From Streptomyces virginiae (GTDB lineage: Bacteria > Actinomycetota > Actinomycetes > Streptomycetales > Streptomycetaceae), in assembly GCF_000720455.1 (NCBI RefSeq), contig NZ_JOAK01000020.1, positions 1 through 64,000 of the forward strand: a stretch of 64,000 bases of DNA. Direction: 5' to 3'. The notes beneath the pieces are model-generated. The model did no database searches, was not told the origin of the DNA, and saw only the letters and a program-made list of their open reading frames with translations. Each line of letters opens with the position of its first letter. Positions within the stretch are counted from its first letter, which is position 1. This document shows, piece after piece, positions 51,164 through 60,739 of the stretch. A program made the translations under genes and the position numbers.

Positions 51164-52207
51164 GTGACTGAAGTGATACCTACGCTGTCTGCCGACCACC
51201 GTGAACTGATCTCCGACCTGTCGGGGATCGTCAGCGACTACCCCTATGTGGATCCCGAGTCGACCCTCGCCGTCCTCGCCGACGACGCGGCGGAGGCGCT
51301 CGGCCGCGACGCCACCTCCCCGGAGGGCCGCAGGGAGCGGACCGGGTACACGATCCTGCTGCACGCCACCTGCTGGTACGTCTCCGCACGCGTCTTCAGC
51401 AAGTCCCTGTTCGCGTCGTACACGCGGGCCCTGGACGGACTCCGTGCGCAGTCGGACCGGACCGCCTGCGCCTGCCCGGGAGGCGTCAACCCCGCGGACC
51501 TGGACGCCGAGTACGAGGTCGAGGCCGGAGTGAGCCTGCTGACCGAGGCCGGCCGGGCCGCGTTCGCCGAGGACTACGGTCTCGACGAGGACGAACTGGC
51601 GGCCTTCGACTGCGGGGTGTTCCTCGCGGACCTCGCCGACGAGGCCCTGGGCCGCCTGCGCGAGGCGCACCAGGAGCTCTTCGGCAGCATTGACGTCTCC
51701 CATCTGGACGCGCAGTTCGTCCGGGACGACGGCCGCCTCGACATCGCCGCCATGCAGAAGGGGATCAGCCGTAGCTGGGAGCACAACACCGGCCCGGTCG
51801 CCCTGTGGTCCGCCCGCCGTTGGCTCACCGGACAGGTGCGGGACGAGGAGCGGATCGGCCTGTTCCTGTGCCTGTGGATGGGCATCGCCCAGTCGTACGG
51901 GGGGCTGCCGCCCTCGTACGCGCGCGACCTGGCCGCCGCGCTCGCCACCATCGACCTGGACGTCTCCTGCGAGCATCCGCAGCACCCCTGGTCCACCGTC
52001 GGCGACACCGCGCGGTCCCGGTACCGCGCGGTGGTCCACCTGTACGCGCCGGACGACCACCCCGACACCCCGGTGCCCGCCGAGCTCTCGGCCCGCGAGC
52101 TGTGGGAATGCCCGGTGCAGTACGCCCAGTTGGCGCGGGAAGCGCTGAAGAACCTCGAAGGGTGGCGCACCATGCGCGGCGGCGACGACGAGGACTGGGA
52201 GGACTGA
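51164..52207 (+). CDS. Hypothetical acidic cytoplasmic protein
   Basis: A 347-residue soluble protein, strongly acidic (ending RGGDDEDWED) and mostly helical. Notable pieces are YPYVDPESTLAVLADDAAEA, the cysteine pair ACACPGGVNPADLDAEYEVE, SWEHNTGPVALWSARRWLTG, IGLFLCLWMGIAQSYGGLPP and a C-terminal VQYAQLAREALKNLEGWRTM. No known domain, signal peptide or membrane segment is recognised. The GTG at 51164 has no good ribosome-binding site; a second GTG three codons later is possible. Codon use is clearly coding. It is convergent with the CAP-domain gene. Function unknown. Confidence 0.75.
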   Translation: MTEVIPTLSADHRELISDLSGIVSDYPYVDPESTLAVLADDAAEALGRDATSPEGRRERTGYTILLHATCWYVSARVFSKSLFASYTRALDGLRAQSDRTACACPGGVNPADLDAEYEVEAGVSLLTEAGRAAFAEDYGLDEDELAAFDCGVFLADLADEALGRLREAHQELFGSIDVSHLDAQFVRDDGRLDIAAMQKGISRSWEHNTGPVALWSARRWLTGQVRDEERIGLFLCLWMGIAQSYGGLPPSYARDLAAALATIDLDVSCEHPQHPWSTVGDTARSRYRAVVHLYAPDDHPDTPVPAELSARELWECPVQYAQLAREALKNLEGWRTMRGGDDEDWED

Positions 52208-52252
52208 CCGGTACGGAGGAACCCACGGCCGGATGCAGGACCGGGGGAGCGG

Positions 52253-52864
52253 TCACTGCTGGCAGCGGCCGAAGGTCACGACGTAGGTTCCGGCCTGGCT
52301 CGCGCCGGCGCCGGCCGGGTCGGCCGAACCGGGCTGGGCCCAGGCGCCTATCTCCCGCATCGACGGATCGAGGATGATCTGGCGGTGGCCCCACGTGCTG
52401 ACGTTCATCCACCAGTTGACCGCGGCATTCGGTGTTCCCGAGCCGCCCCAGCCGGTGTACGTGATTTCGGCGACGCCCCATGACCTGGGGTTCGGGCAGT
52501 AGCCCGCCGCCTTGATCCGGCTCTGCGGGGTCGAGCCGGTCTGCGGGTTGCGGTGGGAGTCCTTGCCCGGTCCCCACCACTTCAGTTGCACGGCGGCGGC
52601 GGAGTGCTGCTGCGCCGCGGTCGTCAGGGCCTGGTTCGTGGTGAGGGCGGGCAGCCCCCGTTGCGTGCGCTGGGCGTTGATGAGGCAGATCACCGCATTG
52701 CGCGCGGCGGCGTCGTTGCTGCTGCTCGGGGCGCGGGCAGCGGCTGCGGCGTCGCACGCGGCGGCCGTCGCCGGCGCCGCCGACACGGGTAGCAACGCAG
52801 CCGACAGGACTCCGGCGACAGCGAGGTTCCGTGCGGTTCTGGTGAGTGAAGCGTGCCTGTCCAA
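52253..52864 (-). CDS. Secreted CAP/SCP-domain protein
   Basis: A 203-residue secreted protein. The signal peptide (LDRHASLTRTARNLAVAGVL to PATAA) precedes a CAP domain with ARNAVICLINAQRTQRGLPA, LTTAAQQHSAAAVQLKWWG, and GTYVVTFGRCQ as the terminal strand. Cysteines are placed as in bacterial CAP proteins. The start is TTG 52864, because AGGAGGT stands seven bases upstream; the upstream frame has no site. That ribosome-binding site is one arm of the perfect inverted repeat AGGAGGT/ACCTCCT. Bacterial CAP proteins are secreted and of uncertain function. It is convergent with the preceding hypothetical gene. Confidence 0.85.
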   Translation of the reverse strand: MDRHASLTRTARNLAVAGVLSAALLPVSAAPATAAACDAAAAARAPSSSNDAAARNAVICLINAQRTQRGLPALTTNQALTTAAQQHSAAAVQLKWWGPGKDSHRNPQTGSTPQSRIKAAGYCPNPRSWGVAEITYTGWGGSGTPNAAVNWWMNVSTWGHRQIILDPSMREIGAWAQPGSADPAGAGASQAGTYVVTFGRCQQ

Positions 52865-53105
52865 GGAGGTCCACCTCCTGCGAACACGAACTGTGGTTTC
52901 CGGCGGTGGAGGTGTGCCACGTCGCGCCAGTGGCGGCACATGGCATCGCCCGCCGCTACGGCTTCACCTCCAGGTTGCCAGCCGATCCGCCGACCCGCCA
53001 TCCGGGCCCCCGCCCACACCTTGGCCAGGGGGCCGCCCTGCGCGCGGGACCCGAACTGCGCGTCGCTGACGTCGCGCCGGCGGCTCCTGCTGCAGCCTCA
53101 GGGGT

Positions 53106-54281
53106 ATGACCAACCCACTGCAGGACCCGCGGTTCTTCCAGGACCCCTACCCGGTGTACGACGAGCTGCGCAGCGCCGGCCCCGTCCAGAAGGTGCCGGC
53201 CGGCTCCGGCGGACACCACAGCTACGTCGTCACCGGCTACGCCGAGGCGCGGGAGGCGTTCGCCGATCCCCGGCTTTCGAAGGACACCGGCCGCTTCTTC
53301 GCCGGCCGGCCTTCGGGGCGCAACCTGCACCCGGCGGTCTCCCAGAGCATGCTGGCCACCGACCCTCCGCAGCACACCCGCGTGCGGAAGGCCGTGGGGC
53401 CCGCCTTCACCGCAGGGCCGGTGGCTCGGCTGCGCCCCTGCATCACCGACGTGGTCGACGGGCTGCTGTCCGACTGGGAACCAGGCATGCAGGTCGACCT
53501 GGTGGCGCGCCTCGCCGTCCCGCTGCCCGTCACGGTGATCTGTGAACTCCTCGGCGTTCCCGACAGCGACCGGAGCACGGTCGCCCAGTGGTCTAACGAC
53601 CTGTTCGCCGCCGGCCGGCCCGATCGGATCGACTCCGCTTCCCACTCCCTCGCCGGCTACATGGCCCAGCTCGTGGCATCGAAGCGGAGCGCCCCCGACG
53701 GGGGACTCCTCCACGACCTGGTCGTCCTCGATGACGAAGGCCGGCTCACCGAAGCCGAAGTGGTGTCGCTCGCCGTGCTGTTGCTCGTCGCCGGGCACGA
53801 GACGACGACCAACTTCATCGGCAACGCCCTCCTCGCGCTCATGCGGCATCCTGACGCGCTCGCACGGTTGCGGGAAGCACCCGAACTCATCCCGACCGCC
53901 CTCGACGAACTGCTCCGCCTCGACTCTCCCGTCGGCATCGCCACCTTCCGCCACAGCACGGAAGCCCTCACCCTCGGCGGCACGGACATCCCCGCGGGCG
54001 TGCCCGTTCTCATCGCACCGGGCGCAGCCAACCGCGACCCCGCCAGGTTCGCCTGCCCCGACCGGCTCGACCTCGCCCGTGAAGCCACGTCGCACCTGGC
54101 CTTCGGGCACGGCATCCACCGCTGTCTCGGAGCCCCGCTGGCCCGGGCCGAGGGCGAGATCGCACTGCGCGCCCTGCTCACCCGCTTCCCCGCGATACGG
54201 CTCGCCGTGCCCGGCGAGGATCTGCGCTGGCGGCAGACCCGCCTGATGCGCGGCCTCGAAGCGCTCCCGGTCCTGCTGTAG
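53106..54281 (+). CDS. Cytochrome P450
   Basis: A 391-residue bacterial P450. It shows MTNPLQDPRFFQDPYPVYDE, the I-helix oxygen-binding AGHETTTNFIGN near residue 229, the K-helix ExxR in ALDELLRLDSPVG with downstream RHSTEALTLGG, and the heme loop LAFGHGIHRCLGAPLARAEG with the cysteine ligand near 341. This is the class-I CYP105/107-like type needing a ferredoxin and reductase, neither of which is adjacent. The gene is convergent with the carotenoid operon and could be an unrelated catabolic or tailoring enzyme. Substrate cannot be read from sequence. Confidence 0.92.
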   Translation: MTNPLQDPRFFQDPYPVYDELRSAGPVQKVPAGSGGHHSYVVTGYAEAREAFADPRLSKDTGRFFAGRPSGRNLHPAVSQSMLATDPPQHTRVRKAVGPAFTAGPVARLRPCITDVVDGLLSDWEPGMQVDLVARLAVPLPVTVICELLGVPDSDRSTVAQWSNDLFAAGRPDRIDSASHSLAGYMAQLVASKRSAPDGGLLHDLVVLDDEGRLTEAEVVSLAVLLLVAGHETTTNFIGNALLALMRHPDALARLREAPELIPTALDELLRLDSPVGIATFRHSTEALTLGGTDIPAGVPVLIAPGAANRDPARFACPDRLDLAREATSHLAFGHGIHRCLGAPLARAEGEIALRALLTRFPAIRLAVPGEDLRWRQTRLMRGLEALPVLL

Positions 54282-54336
54282 GGAGTAGGAGCACGCCCCC
54301 GCTTCTCATCACGCTGCGGCGTGGGGTCATTTCGCC

Positions 54337-55347
54337 TCAGCCCGGGAACCGGCCCGTCGAGCGCAGGGACCAGCGGCGTTCGGCGTAGGCGAGGTCGTCC
54401 CGCCACAACCGGGCCGCCGCCGCGCGCATCACCGGGCGCAGCAGCGGGGCGGCCCGCCGGACGAACGCGAAGCCCGCGCGGTCGGAGGCGGCCACGACGG
54501 CTTCGATCACCGCCGTGCGGGGACGGCCCCGGTCGTCCGGCCCGAGCGGGGTCGCGTGGGTCTCCACCGTCGAGCCCGCGCCCTCCCCTCCGGTGATCCG
54601 CATGACGACGGTCCGCGGTTCGGGCGCGGCGAACGTCGCCCGCACCGGCACCACGAGCCGGCCGGCCACCTTGAAGGAGACCTCGACCTCCAGGTGGTCC
54701 GGGCCGTCATCCGCCTCGGGTGAGCCGACCACCGTCAGGTCCACGAACGAATAGGGGTGGAGCCAGGCGCCGTGCCACGGATCCAGCCGGTTGGCGACGA
54801 CGTCCTCGGGCTCGCAGACCCCGGTGCCTTCGTACACGGCCGTCACCCCGCGGGCGGGGGCCGGGCGGCCCGGTACGACGGGGGCGTCCAGCGGCACCTC
54901 CCCGCCGATCTCGTCGAGGCGCACCCACAGGAGGATGCCGTCGTCGAACGCGGGCAGTGGCTCCCAGCCCGCGAACGCGGAGCCGTCGAGGGCGAGTCCG
55001 TGCCAGTGGCACACCAGCGTCCCGCACCGGACGGGGCTGTCCGCGAGGGGCGCTCCGAGGTGCGGGCAGACACCGGGTCCCGCGTGCAGCCGCCCGTCGG
55101 CGCCGCGCCAGAGGACCAGCTCGTGGTCGGCCACGGTACGGGCCAGCGGCCGGTCCTGGCTCAGGTCGGCGGTCGCCCCCACGACGTACCAGTTCCCCGA
55201 CGGCCGGGCCTGCGCCCGCTTCAACGCCTCGGCGATCAGGCTCGGCCTCGCGTCGCGCCAGGTCGGGCGCTGCCGGTCCCACGCAACGGGCTCGCGGCGC
55301 AGCGAGAGGGGGAGCCGGGACCTGCGTGCGGACGGTTGCGGATTCAC
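54337..55347 (-). CDS. Rieske 2Fe-2S protein of the carotenoid operon
   Basis: A 336-residue protein. The Rieske cluster motif is [12 protein letters not shown] with [10 protein letters not shown], around residues 94-115, giving the two Cys and two His ligands. After it comes a ~190-residue domain with [20 protein letters not shown] that lacks the catalytic mononuclear-iron signature of ring-hydroxylating oxygenases as far as I can see. It occupies the fourth position of a crtE-I-B-x operon, the place of crtV in other streptomycetes. GTG 55347 overlaps the crtB stop. It may transfer electrons to a carotenoid-modifying step; its exact role is not established. Confidence 0.82.
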   Translation of the reverse strand: MNPQPSARRSRLPLSLRREPVAWDRQRPTWRDARPSLIAEALKRAQARPSGNWYVVGATADLSQDRPLARTVADHELVLWRGADGRLHAGPGVCPHLGAPLADSPVRCGTLVCHWHGLALDGSAFAGWEPLPAFDDGILLWVRLDEIGGEVPLDAPVVPGRPAPARGVTAVYEGTGVCEPEDVVANRLDPWHGAWLHPYSFVDLTVVGSPEADDGPDHLEVEVSFKVAGRLVVPVRATFAAPEPRTVVMRITGGEGAGSTVETHATPLGPDDRGRPRTAVIEAVVAASDRAGFAFVRRAAPLLRPVMRAAAARLWRDDLAYAERRWSLRSTGRFPG

Positions 55348-56363
55348 ACGACCTCCTGCGAGACCGGTCGGGACGGGTCGGCGGGGGGAGCCGGGGGCAC
55401 GGGCGGGCGCATCGCCGCGGAGCGCCCGCGGTGGCGCAGCCTGGCCGCCGCCAGCCGGACCAGGCCACCGGCCGCGACCGCGGCGCGTCGGCGGCGCGGT
55501 ACGACGGCGCGGCGGTGGAGCACGGCGTAGCCGTCCCGGGCGACGGCGTCGAGGATGCTCCCGTAGAGGACGTACGCGGTGCGGATGCAGGGCCGGGAGA
55601 CGGGGGCGAGCATGGCGAGGCCGGGCCGTGCGTCCGCGTAGACGCGGCGGGTGAGCGCCTCGAACTCCCTCAGGGCGGCCAGTACCCGGCGGTCTTGACG
55701 GCCCGTGTCCCGGCAGCGGCGCAGCAGCTGCCGGTCGGCCCCGTGCGCGGCGAGCAGGTCGGCCGGCAGGTAGACGCGCCCCCGGTCGAGGTCTTCGCCG
55801 ACGTCGCGGAGGAAGTTGGTGAGCTGGAAGGCCACCCCGAGGGCCGCTGCGTGCGGCTCGGCCTCCCCGGGCGGCACCACCGTGCCCAACACCGGCAGCA
55901 TCTGCAGGCCGATCACCGCGGCCGAGCCGTGCATGTAGGCGCGCAGGTCGGCGTAGGTGGGGTAGTCCGTCACCGTCAGGTCGGAGCGCATCGCCGTCAT
56001 GAAGTCGTGGAAGTGGCGGTGATCGATGGCGTATCGGCGGGCGGTGTCGGCGAGGGCCAGTACCACGGGTTCATCGCCGTCCTGCCGGCGCAAGCCGCTG
56101 TGCAGACGCTGCTGGAGCGCTGCCAGGCGGGCCCCGCGCAGGCTGCTGTCGCCGGTGTCGGGGCCGGTCGCGTCGACGATGTCGTCGGCCCACCGGGCGA
56201 AGCCGTACAGGGCGTGCACGGCGGGCCGGTGTTCGGCGGGGAGCAGGCGGGTGGCCAGGAAGTAGGTCTTTCCGTGTGCCGCGTTGAGTTCCCGGCACCG
56301 GTGGTACGCGGCGCGCAGTACCGGGTCGGTGATGCCCGCGGCGTCGAGTTCGCGTGCGGTCAA
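55344..56363 (-). CDS. crtB: Phytoene synthase
   Basis: A 339-residue squalene/phytoene synthase. The first Asp-rich motif is [13 protein letters not shown], the second [20 protein letters not shown], with NFLRD and [12 protein letters not shown] between. It condenses two geranylgeranyl diphosphates to phytoene. A TTG start at 56363 overlaps the crtI stop (TTGA), with GAGGGGG upstream; the longer open frame is antisense noise. The C-terminal 40 residues are basic and Pro/Ala-rich, an extension seen in streptomycete enzymes. Translation is coupled to crtI and to the Rieske gene. Confidence 0.92.
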   Translation of the reverse strand: MTARELDAAGITDPVLRAAYHRCRELNAAHGKTYFLATRLLPAEHRPAVHALYGFARWADDIVDATGPDTGDSSLRGARLAALQQRLHSGLRRQDGDEPVVLALADTARRYAIDHRHFHDFMTAMRSDLTVTDYPTYADLRAYMHGSAAVIGLQMLPVLGTVVPPGEAEPHAAALGVAFQLTNFLRDVGEDLDRGRVYLPADLLAAHGADRQLLRRCRDTGRQDRRVLAALREFEALTRRVYADARPGLAMLAPVSRPCIRTAYVLYGSILDAVARDGYAVLHRRAVVPRRRRAAVAAGGLVRLAAARLRHRGRSAAMRPPVPPAPPADPSRPVSQEVV

Positions 56364-57880
56364 CGGGTCGCCCCCTCGATGTGGGTGGAGGGGCGCCGGG
56401 ACGTGCCGGTGATCCGGGCTGCCGCCAGTTTTCCCGACACGAGCACGGTGGGCACGCCCACGCCGGGGGTGGTGCCGCAGCCGGCGAGGACGGCGTTCCG
56501 GGTGCCCCGGACCAGGTTGCGGGGCCGGAAGGGCCCCGTCTGCAGGAAGGTGTGGGCCACGGAGAAGGGGGTTCCGGCGCCGTGGCCCTGGTCCAGCCAC
56601 TGCGCCGGGGTGACCAGGCACTCGTCCTCGATGGCCGCCTCGATGCCGTCGAGGCCGCGTCGTTCCAGCTCGCGCAGGAGATCGGCCCGGTAGCGCGGGC
56701 CGAGTTCGCCCCAGGCGGCGCCGCCCGGCCCGATCCGGGTGTTGGGGCAGGGCGCGAGGATGTAGTGCAGATGGCGGTCCGGTGGGGCGAGCGTGGGGTC
56801 GGTCGCCGTGGGCCGGGTGATGAGGAGGGACGGATCGCTCATCAGGCGGCCACGCCGGGTGAGTTCGTCGAACGTGGTGTGCCAGGCGGCGCCGAACGAG
56901 ATCGTGTGGTGGGCCAGGAGCGGCCAGGTGCGGCGCGTGCCCGCGTGGAGCACGACGGCGGAAGGGGAGTGCCGCAGCCGCACCGGCCGGGCGGGACGGC
57001 GGCCGAGGAGCCGGTAGGTGACGGGCAGGTCGGGGGTGAGGACGACCGCGTCGCACGGGATGCGGTCCTTCGCGGTGATGACGGCGGTGATCCGTTCGCC
57101 GGAGCGTTCCAGCCGGGTCACCGGCTCGCCGAACCTCAGCTCGGCGCCCGCGTCGGCCGCGGCGTCCGCCATGGCCTGCGGCAGGGCGTGCATGCCGCCG
57201 CGCGGGAAGTACACCCCGGCCACCGTGTCCATGTACGCGATGACGGCGTACGCGGCGAGTGCCCGGGCCGGTGGCACGCCCGCGTAGAGGGCCTGGAAGG
57301 TGAACACCCGCCGCAGCCGCTCGTCGTTCAGGAAACCACCGATGCGCCGGTCCATCCGGCCGAAGCCGCCGAGCGCGGCCAGCCGGGCGAGGTCACCGGT
57401 GAGCAGGTCTAGGGGGGAGTCGAAGTTCGCGTCGATGAAGCGGCGCATCTGGGCCCGGTGGAGCTGCTCCAGCCAGGCGCGCAGCCGCAGGTAGCCGGCC
57501 GCCTCACCCGCACCGGCGAACCGCTCGACCTCCGCGGCCATCGCCTCGCCGTCGGTGTGCACGTCCAGGGCGCTGCCGTCCGCGAACGACGCCCGGTAGG
57601 CCGGGTGCAGCGGGATCAGGTCGACCCGCCGGTACAGGCTGTCGCCGACCGCCGCGAAGGCTTCGTCGGCGAGGTCGGGCATGGTCAGCACGGTGGGCCC
57701 GGTGTCGATGCGGTAGCCGTTCAGATCGAGGCGTCCCGCCCGCCCGCCGGGCAGAACGTCCCGTTCGACGACGGTCACCCGGCGACCGGCGCCCAACAGG
57801 TGGAGGGCCGCCGACAGGCCGGCGAGACCGGCCCCGACGACCACCACGTGGTCGGTGCGGCCGCGCACGGTGCGCGTCAC
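56360..57880 (-). CDS. crtI: Phytoene desaturase
   Basis: A 506-residue FAD-dependent desaturase. The N-terminal [20 protein letters not shown] and [20 protein letters not shown] bind [16 protein letters not shown] follows, and the C-terminal signature is [20 protein letters not shown]. It desaturates phytoene stepwise to lycopene at the membrane. GTG 57880 overlaps the crtE stop. Two short residual motifs, [16 protein letters not shown] and [14 protein letters not shown], match bacterial CrtI. The gene order crtE-crtI-crtB is that of the isorenieratene clusters of streptomycetes. Confidence 0.93.
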   Translation of the reverse strand: MTRTVRGRTDHVVVVGAGLAGLSAALHLLGAGRRVTVVERDVLPGGRAGRLDLNGYRIDTGPTVLTMPDLADEAFAAVGDSLYRRVDLIPLHPAYRASFADGSALDVHTDGEAMAAEVERFAGAGEAAGYLRLRAWLEQLHRAQMRRFIDANFDSPLDLLTGDLARLAALGGFGRMDRRIGGFLNDERLRRVFTFQALYAGVPPARALAAYAVIAYMDTVAGVYFPRGGMHALPQAMADAAADAGAELRFGEPVTRLERSGERITAVITAKDRIPCDAVVLTPDLPVTYRLLGRRPARPVRLRHSPSAVVLHAGTRRTWPLLAHHTISFGAAWHTTFDELTRRGRLMSDPSLLITRPTATDPTLAPPDRHLHYILAPCPNTRIGPGGAAWGELGPRYRADLLRELERRGLDGIEAAIEDECLVTPAQWLDQGHGAGTPFSVAHTFLQTGPFRPRNLVRGTRNAVLAGCGTTPGVGVPTVLVSGKLAAARITGTSRRPSTHIEGATR

Positions 57881-59244
57881 CGCCGGGCCTCCGGCGCCGC
57901 CGAGCCCTCCGGGGGCCCGGCGGGTGCGGGACGTTCGCCGTCGGGCGGGCCGTCCGTGGCCCGGGAGGCCGTCGCCGCGGTCAGCAGCCCGCGCAGACGG
58001 GACTTGGCACCGGAATCGGGGAGGGCGCCGTCGAAGTGGCGCAGTCCCCGGGCCGACAGGCGGGCGATCTTCGTCTCGACCGCCTGTCGGGCGCCGGTCC
58101 GTACCAGGACGTCGCGCACCTCGTCGAGACCGGCGGGCGTCAGGTCCTCATCGCCGAGCGCCCGTTCGAGTACCGTCATGGCCGGCCGGTCGGCCGCGGC
58201 CTCGGCGCGCGCCAGCGCCAGCGCGGCCAGAAAGGTCGGCTTTCCGTTGCGGATGTCGTCCCCACAGCTCTTGCCCGTCAGGTGGGGGTCGCCGAAGACG
58301 TCGTCGAGGTCGTCGCGCAACTGGAAGGCCATGCCGACACAGCGCCCCGCGGAGCACAGCGCCCGCGTGGTGCGGCCGTCCGCGCCCGCCATGGCCGCGC
58401 CCAACGCGAGGGGCCGCTGGACCGAGTACAGCGCGCTCTTGAGGTGCGCGGCGCGCAAGGCCTGCGGCCGGGAGCGTGAGCCGGTCAGCTGGCCCTGGAG
58501 GTCGAGGAACTGGCCCGCCACCATCTCCGTGCGCATGTCGCTCCACACCCGGCGCACTGTGCCCGCCGACGCCGCGTCGAGCGCCGTCTCCGCCACGACG
58601 TCGTCCGCCCAGGCGAGTGCGAGGTCCCCGGCGAGGACCGCGGACGCCTCCCCGAAACGGGCGGTACGGTCCGGCGGCGCGGAACCGGCGTAGCGGTTGC
58701 GCAGATCGGCGTGCAGGGTCGGCCTGCCGCGGCGCAGTGCCGATCCGTCCATCAGGTCGTCGTGGACCAGGGCGCAGGTCTGGAGCAGTTCCAGCGCCGC
58801 CCCGATGCGCAGGGTCGCGGCAACGGTCGGCTCGTCGCCTCCGCCGCAGGCGCGCATCGACCACCAGAGGAGCTGCGAGCGGGTGCGCTTGCCGCCTTCC
58901 CGGGTGAAGCGTGCCACGCGTCCGGCCAGTTCGACGGCGAAGAGGGTGTCCAGCGCACCGGCCCGTGCGAGCCGGTCGGCGAGGACCTGCTCCAGTGCGC
59001 CTCCTACGGTACCGGCCACGTCTTCGTCGACGGCGCCGGCCGCCGGGACACCGGTGCCTGCCGGGGCCTTCGTGCCGTACGCCGTGCGGGCGTCCGCCGT
59101 ACGGGCGTGCGCCGTACGGGCGGCCGCCGGGTCCGGCGGCCGCTGCGGCCGCTTCGGCCGCGGTGAGTTGTCCGACGAAGCCGTCAGGCGGGGGACGGGC
59201 GACGGCGCGGCCGCAGAAGGGTCCTTCGCCTGGATCGGGCGCAT
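57877..59244 (-). CDS. crtE: Geranylgeranyl diphosphate synthase
   Basis: A 455-residue trans-prenyltransferase. The first Asp-rich motif is ALVHDDLMDGSALRRGRPT near residue 162 and the second AFQLRDDLDDVFGD near 310; GGKRTRSQLLWWSM binds diphosphate. The first ~75 residues are a Pro/Ala/Arg-rich extension containing ARTAHARTADARTAYG, encoded by three 15-bp direct repeats at 59082-59126, which is longer than in typical enzymes. AAAGGAA precedes the ATG at 59244. It makes the C20 precursor for CrtB. It is first in the minus-strand crt operon, divergent from crtY. Confidence 0.92.
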   Translation of the reverse strand: MRPIQAKDPSAAAPSPVPRLTASSDNSPRPKRPQRPPDPAAARTAHARTADARTAYGTKAPAGTGVPAAGAVDEDVAGTVGGALEQVLADRLARAGALDTLFAVELAGRVARFTREGGKRTRSQLLWWSMRACGGGDEPTVAATLRIGAALELLQTCALVHDDLMDGSALRRGRPTLHADLRNRYAGSAPPDRTARFGEASAVLAGDLALAWADDVVAETALDAASAGTVRRVWSDMRTEMVAGQFLDLQGQLTGSRSRPQALRAAHLKSALYSVQRPLALGAAMAGADGRTTRALCSAGRCVGMAFQLRDDLDDVFGDPHLTGKSCGDDIRNGKPTFLAALALARAEAAADRPAMTVLERALGDEDLTPAGLDEVRDVLVRTGARQAVETKIARLSARGLRHFDGALPDSGAKSRLRGLLTAATASRATDGPPDGERPAPAGPPEGSAAPEARR

Positions 59245-59465
59245 CCCGGTTCCTTTCGTCGTGGCTGCGATCGCTCTCACGGGTCTTCGGTCCCTTCCCG
59301 TGATACGGATGCGGTTCGACGTAGATGCCCGATTCATACATGAATGCCATCATGTGGACGCGGCTGACCAGGTGACCTGCGGGCCATGACCGCATCCGAT
59401 CCGGCGCCGGGGCAGGAATTTCCACGTGGTGCGTGCCGGCGAAAAATCGGATGGAGGGAGCAGCC
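59245..59465. promoter_or_regulatory. Divergent crtE/crtY promoter region with palindrome
   Basis: This 221-bp gap must hold the promoters of both carotenoid operons. ATTCAT (59332-59337) and ATGAAT (59340-59345) form an inverted repeat with a two-base spacer near the middle, in a locally AT-rich patch. In streptomycetes such operons are often switched on by light through the LitR repressor and LitS sigma factor. Neither gene is in the window, and I cannot assign this palindrome to either. Confidence 0.45.
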
Positions 59466-60680
59466 GTGCTGAAGGCGGACGTTGCGGTGATCGGGGCGGG
59501 AGCCGCCGGATTGTCGCTGGCCCACCGGCTGAGCGGACACCTGCCCGGGGTGCCCGGCGCCCTCACCCCGTCCGTGATCCTCATCGACGCGCCGCCCGGC
59601 CCGCTGCGCCCGAGGCCGCGCACCTGGTGCTTCTGGGAGTCCGGACGCGGCCGCTTCGATGCCGCGGTGCGCTCGCAGTGGCGGCACCTGCGGGTAAGGC
59701 CGCCCGCCGGCCCCGCCGTCGAGGCCGACATCGCGCCGCTGCGGTACAAGATGATCCGCTCCGACGACTTCGAGTCCCTCGTGTCGCGGCACCTCGCCCA
59801 CAGCCCCAACGTCCGGCGCCTGGAAGCGACCGTGGACACCGTCGAGGAGATCCCCGCCGCCGCGGGGGGCGGAGCCCGCGTGCTGATGACCCCGCCCGGC
59901 GGCCCGGCCCGCGCCCTGGAGGCACGCTGGGTGTTCGACTCGCGTCCCCTGGGCAGTCTCCCGGCCGCCCGCACCACCCTGCTGCAGCACTTCCACGGCT
60001 GGTTCGTCCGCACGGCCCACCCCGCGTTCGACCCCCGGACCGCCGAACTGATGGACTTCCGCACGCCCCAGCCCGCCTCCGGACTCTCCTTCGGCTACGT
60101 CCTGCCCACCGGCCCCCACGAAGCCCTCGTCGAATACACGGAGTTCTCCCCGCGCGTCCTGACGGCGAGCGGCTACGAGGCGGCTCTGCGGCACTACGCC
60201 GCGGACGTCCTGTCCCTCTCCCTCGGCGACGTGGAGATCGTCGCGGCCGAAACCGGCGTCATCCCCATGACGGACGCCCCCATGCCACGACGGGTCGGCA
60301 CGTCGGTGTTCCGGATCGGCGCCGCCGGCGGAGCGACCCGCCCGTCCACCGGGTACACCTTCGCCGGACTCCAGCGCCAGACACGTGCCGTCGCCGCCGC
60401 GCTGCGCCAGGGCCGCAGGCCCGTACCCCCGGCCGCGCACTCCGTGCGGGCCCGCGCCATGGACTCCGTACTCCTGCGCGCCCTGGACAGCGGCCGCGTC
60501 GACGGCCCCGAACTGTTCTGCCGGCTGTTCACCCGCGTACCGGCGGTCCGGCTGCTGCGCTTCCTCGACGGGCGCACCAGTCTGTTCGAGGACCTGGCCG
60601 TCGGCCGGCACGCACCCGTCGGCCCCATGCTGCGCACCGCCGTCGAACTGCCCGGACTGCCCCGCCGTGCCGCCACCTGA
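59466..60680 (+). CDS. crtY: Lycopene beta-cyclase
   Basis: A 404-residue flavoprotein. ADVAVIGAGAAGLSLAHRLS is the FAD/NAD motif, followed by PRPRTWCFWESGRGRFDAAV, LRYKMIRSDDFESLVSRHL and FDSRP, then TEFSPRVLTASGYE and GAAGGATRPSTGYTFAGLQR, all typical of CrtY. It cyclises both ends of lycopene to beta-carotene. GTG 59466 is taken as start because GGAGGGA precedes it at good spacing; GTG 59433 and ATG 59451 lie upstream in frame. First gene of the plus-strand operon crtY-crtT-crtU. Confidence 0.92.
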   Translation: MLKADVAVIGAGAAGLSLAHRLSGHLPGVPGALTPSVILIDAPPGPLRPRPRTWCFWESGRGRFDAAVRSQWRHLRVRPPAGPAVEADIAPLRYKMIRSDDFESLVSRHLAHSPNVRRLEATVDTVEEIPAAAGGGARVLMTPPGGPARALEARWVFDSRPLGSLPAARTTLLQHFHGWFVRTAHPAFDPRTAELMDFRTPQPASGLSFGYVLPTGPHEALVEYTEFSPRVLTASGYEAALRHYAADVLSLSLGDVEIVAAETGVIPMTDAPMPRRVGTSVFRIGAAGGATRPSTGYTFAGLQRQTRAVAAALRQGRRPVPPAAHSVRARAMDSVLLRALDSGRVDGPELFCRLFTRVPAVRLLRFLDGRTSLFEDLAVGRHAPVGPMLRTAVELPGLPRRAAT

Positions 60681-60739
60681 CCCGCTTCCGCGCCCGCCTG
60701 CCCCGCTCCTCCGCCCACCCCACCCGTTCTGGAGACCCT

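Noticed and set aside
53106..54281. P450 as part of the carotenoid cluster
   Set aside because: It is convergent with the crt operon, has no ferredoxin neighbour and is not part of known isorenieratene pathways; linkage may be chance.
59082..59126. Three 15-bp repeats in crtE as a possible mobile or regulatory element
   Set aside because: They keep the reading frame and encode a low-complexity part of the CrtE N-terminal extension.
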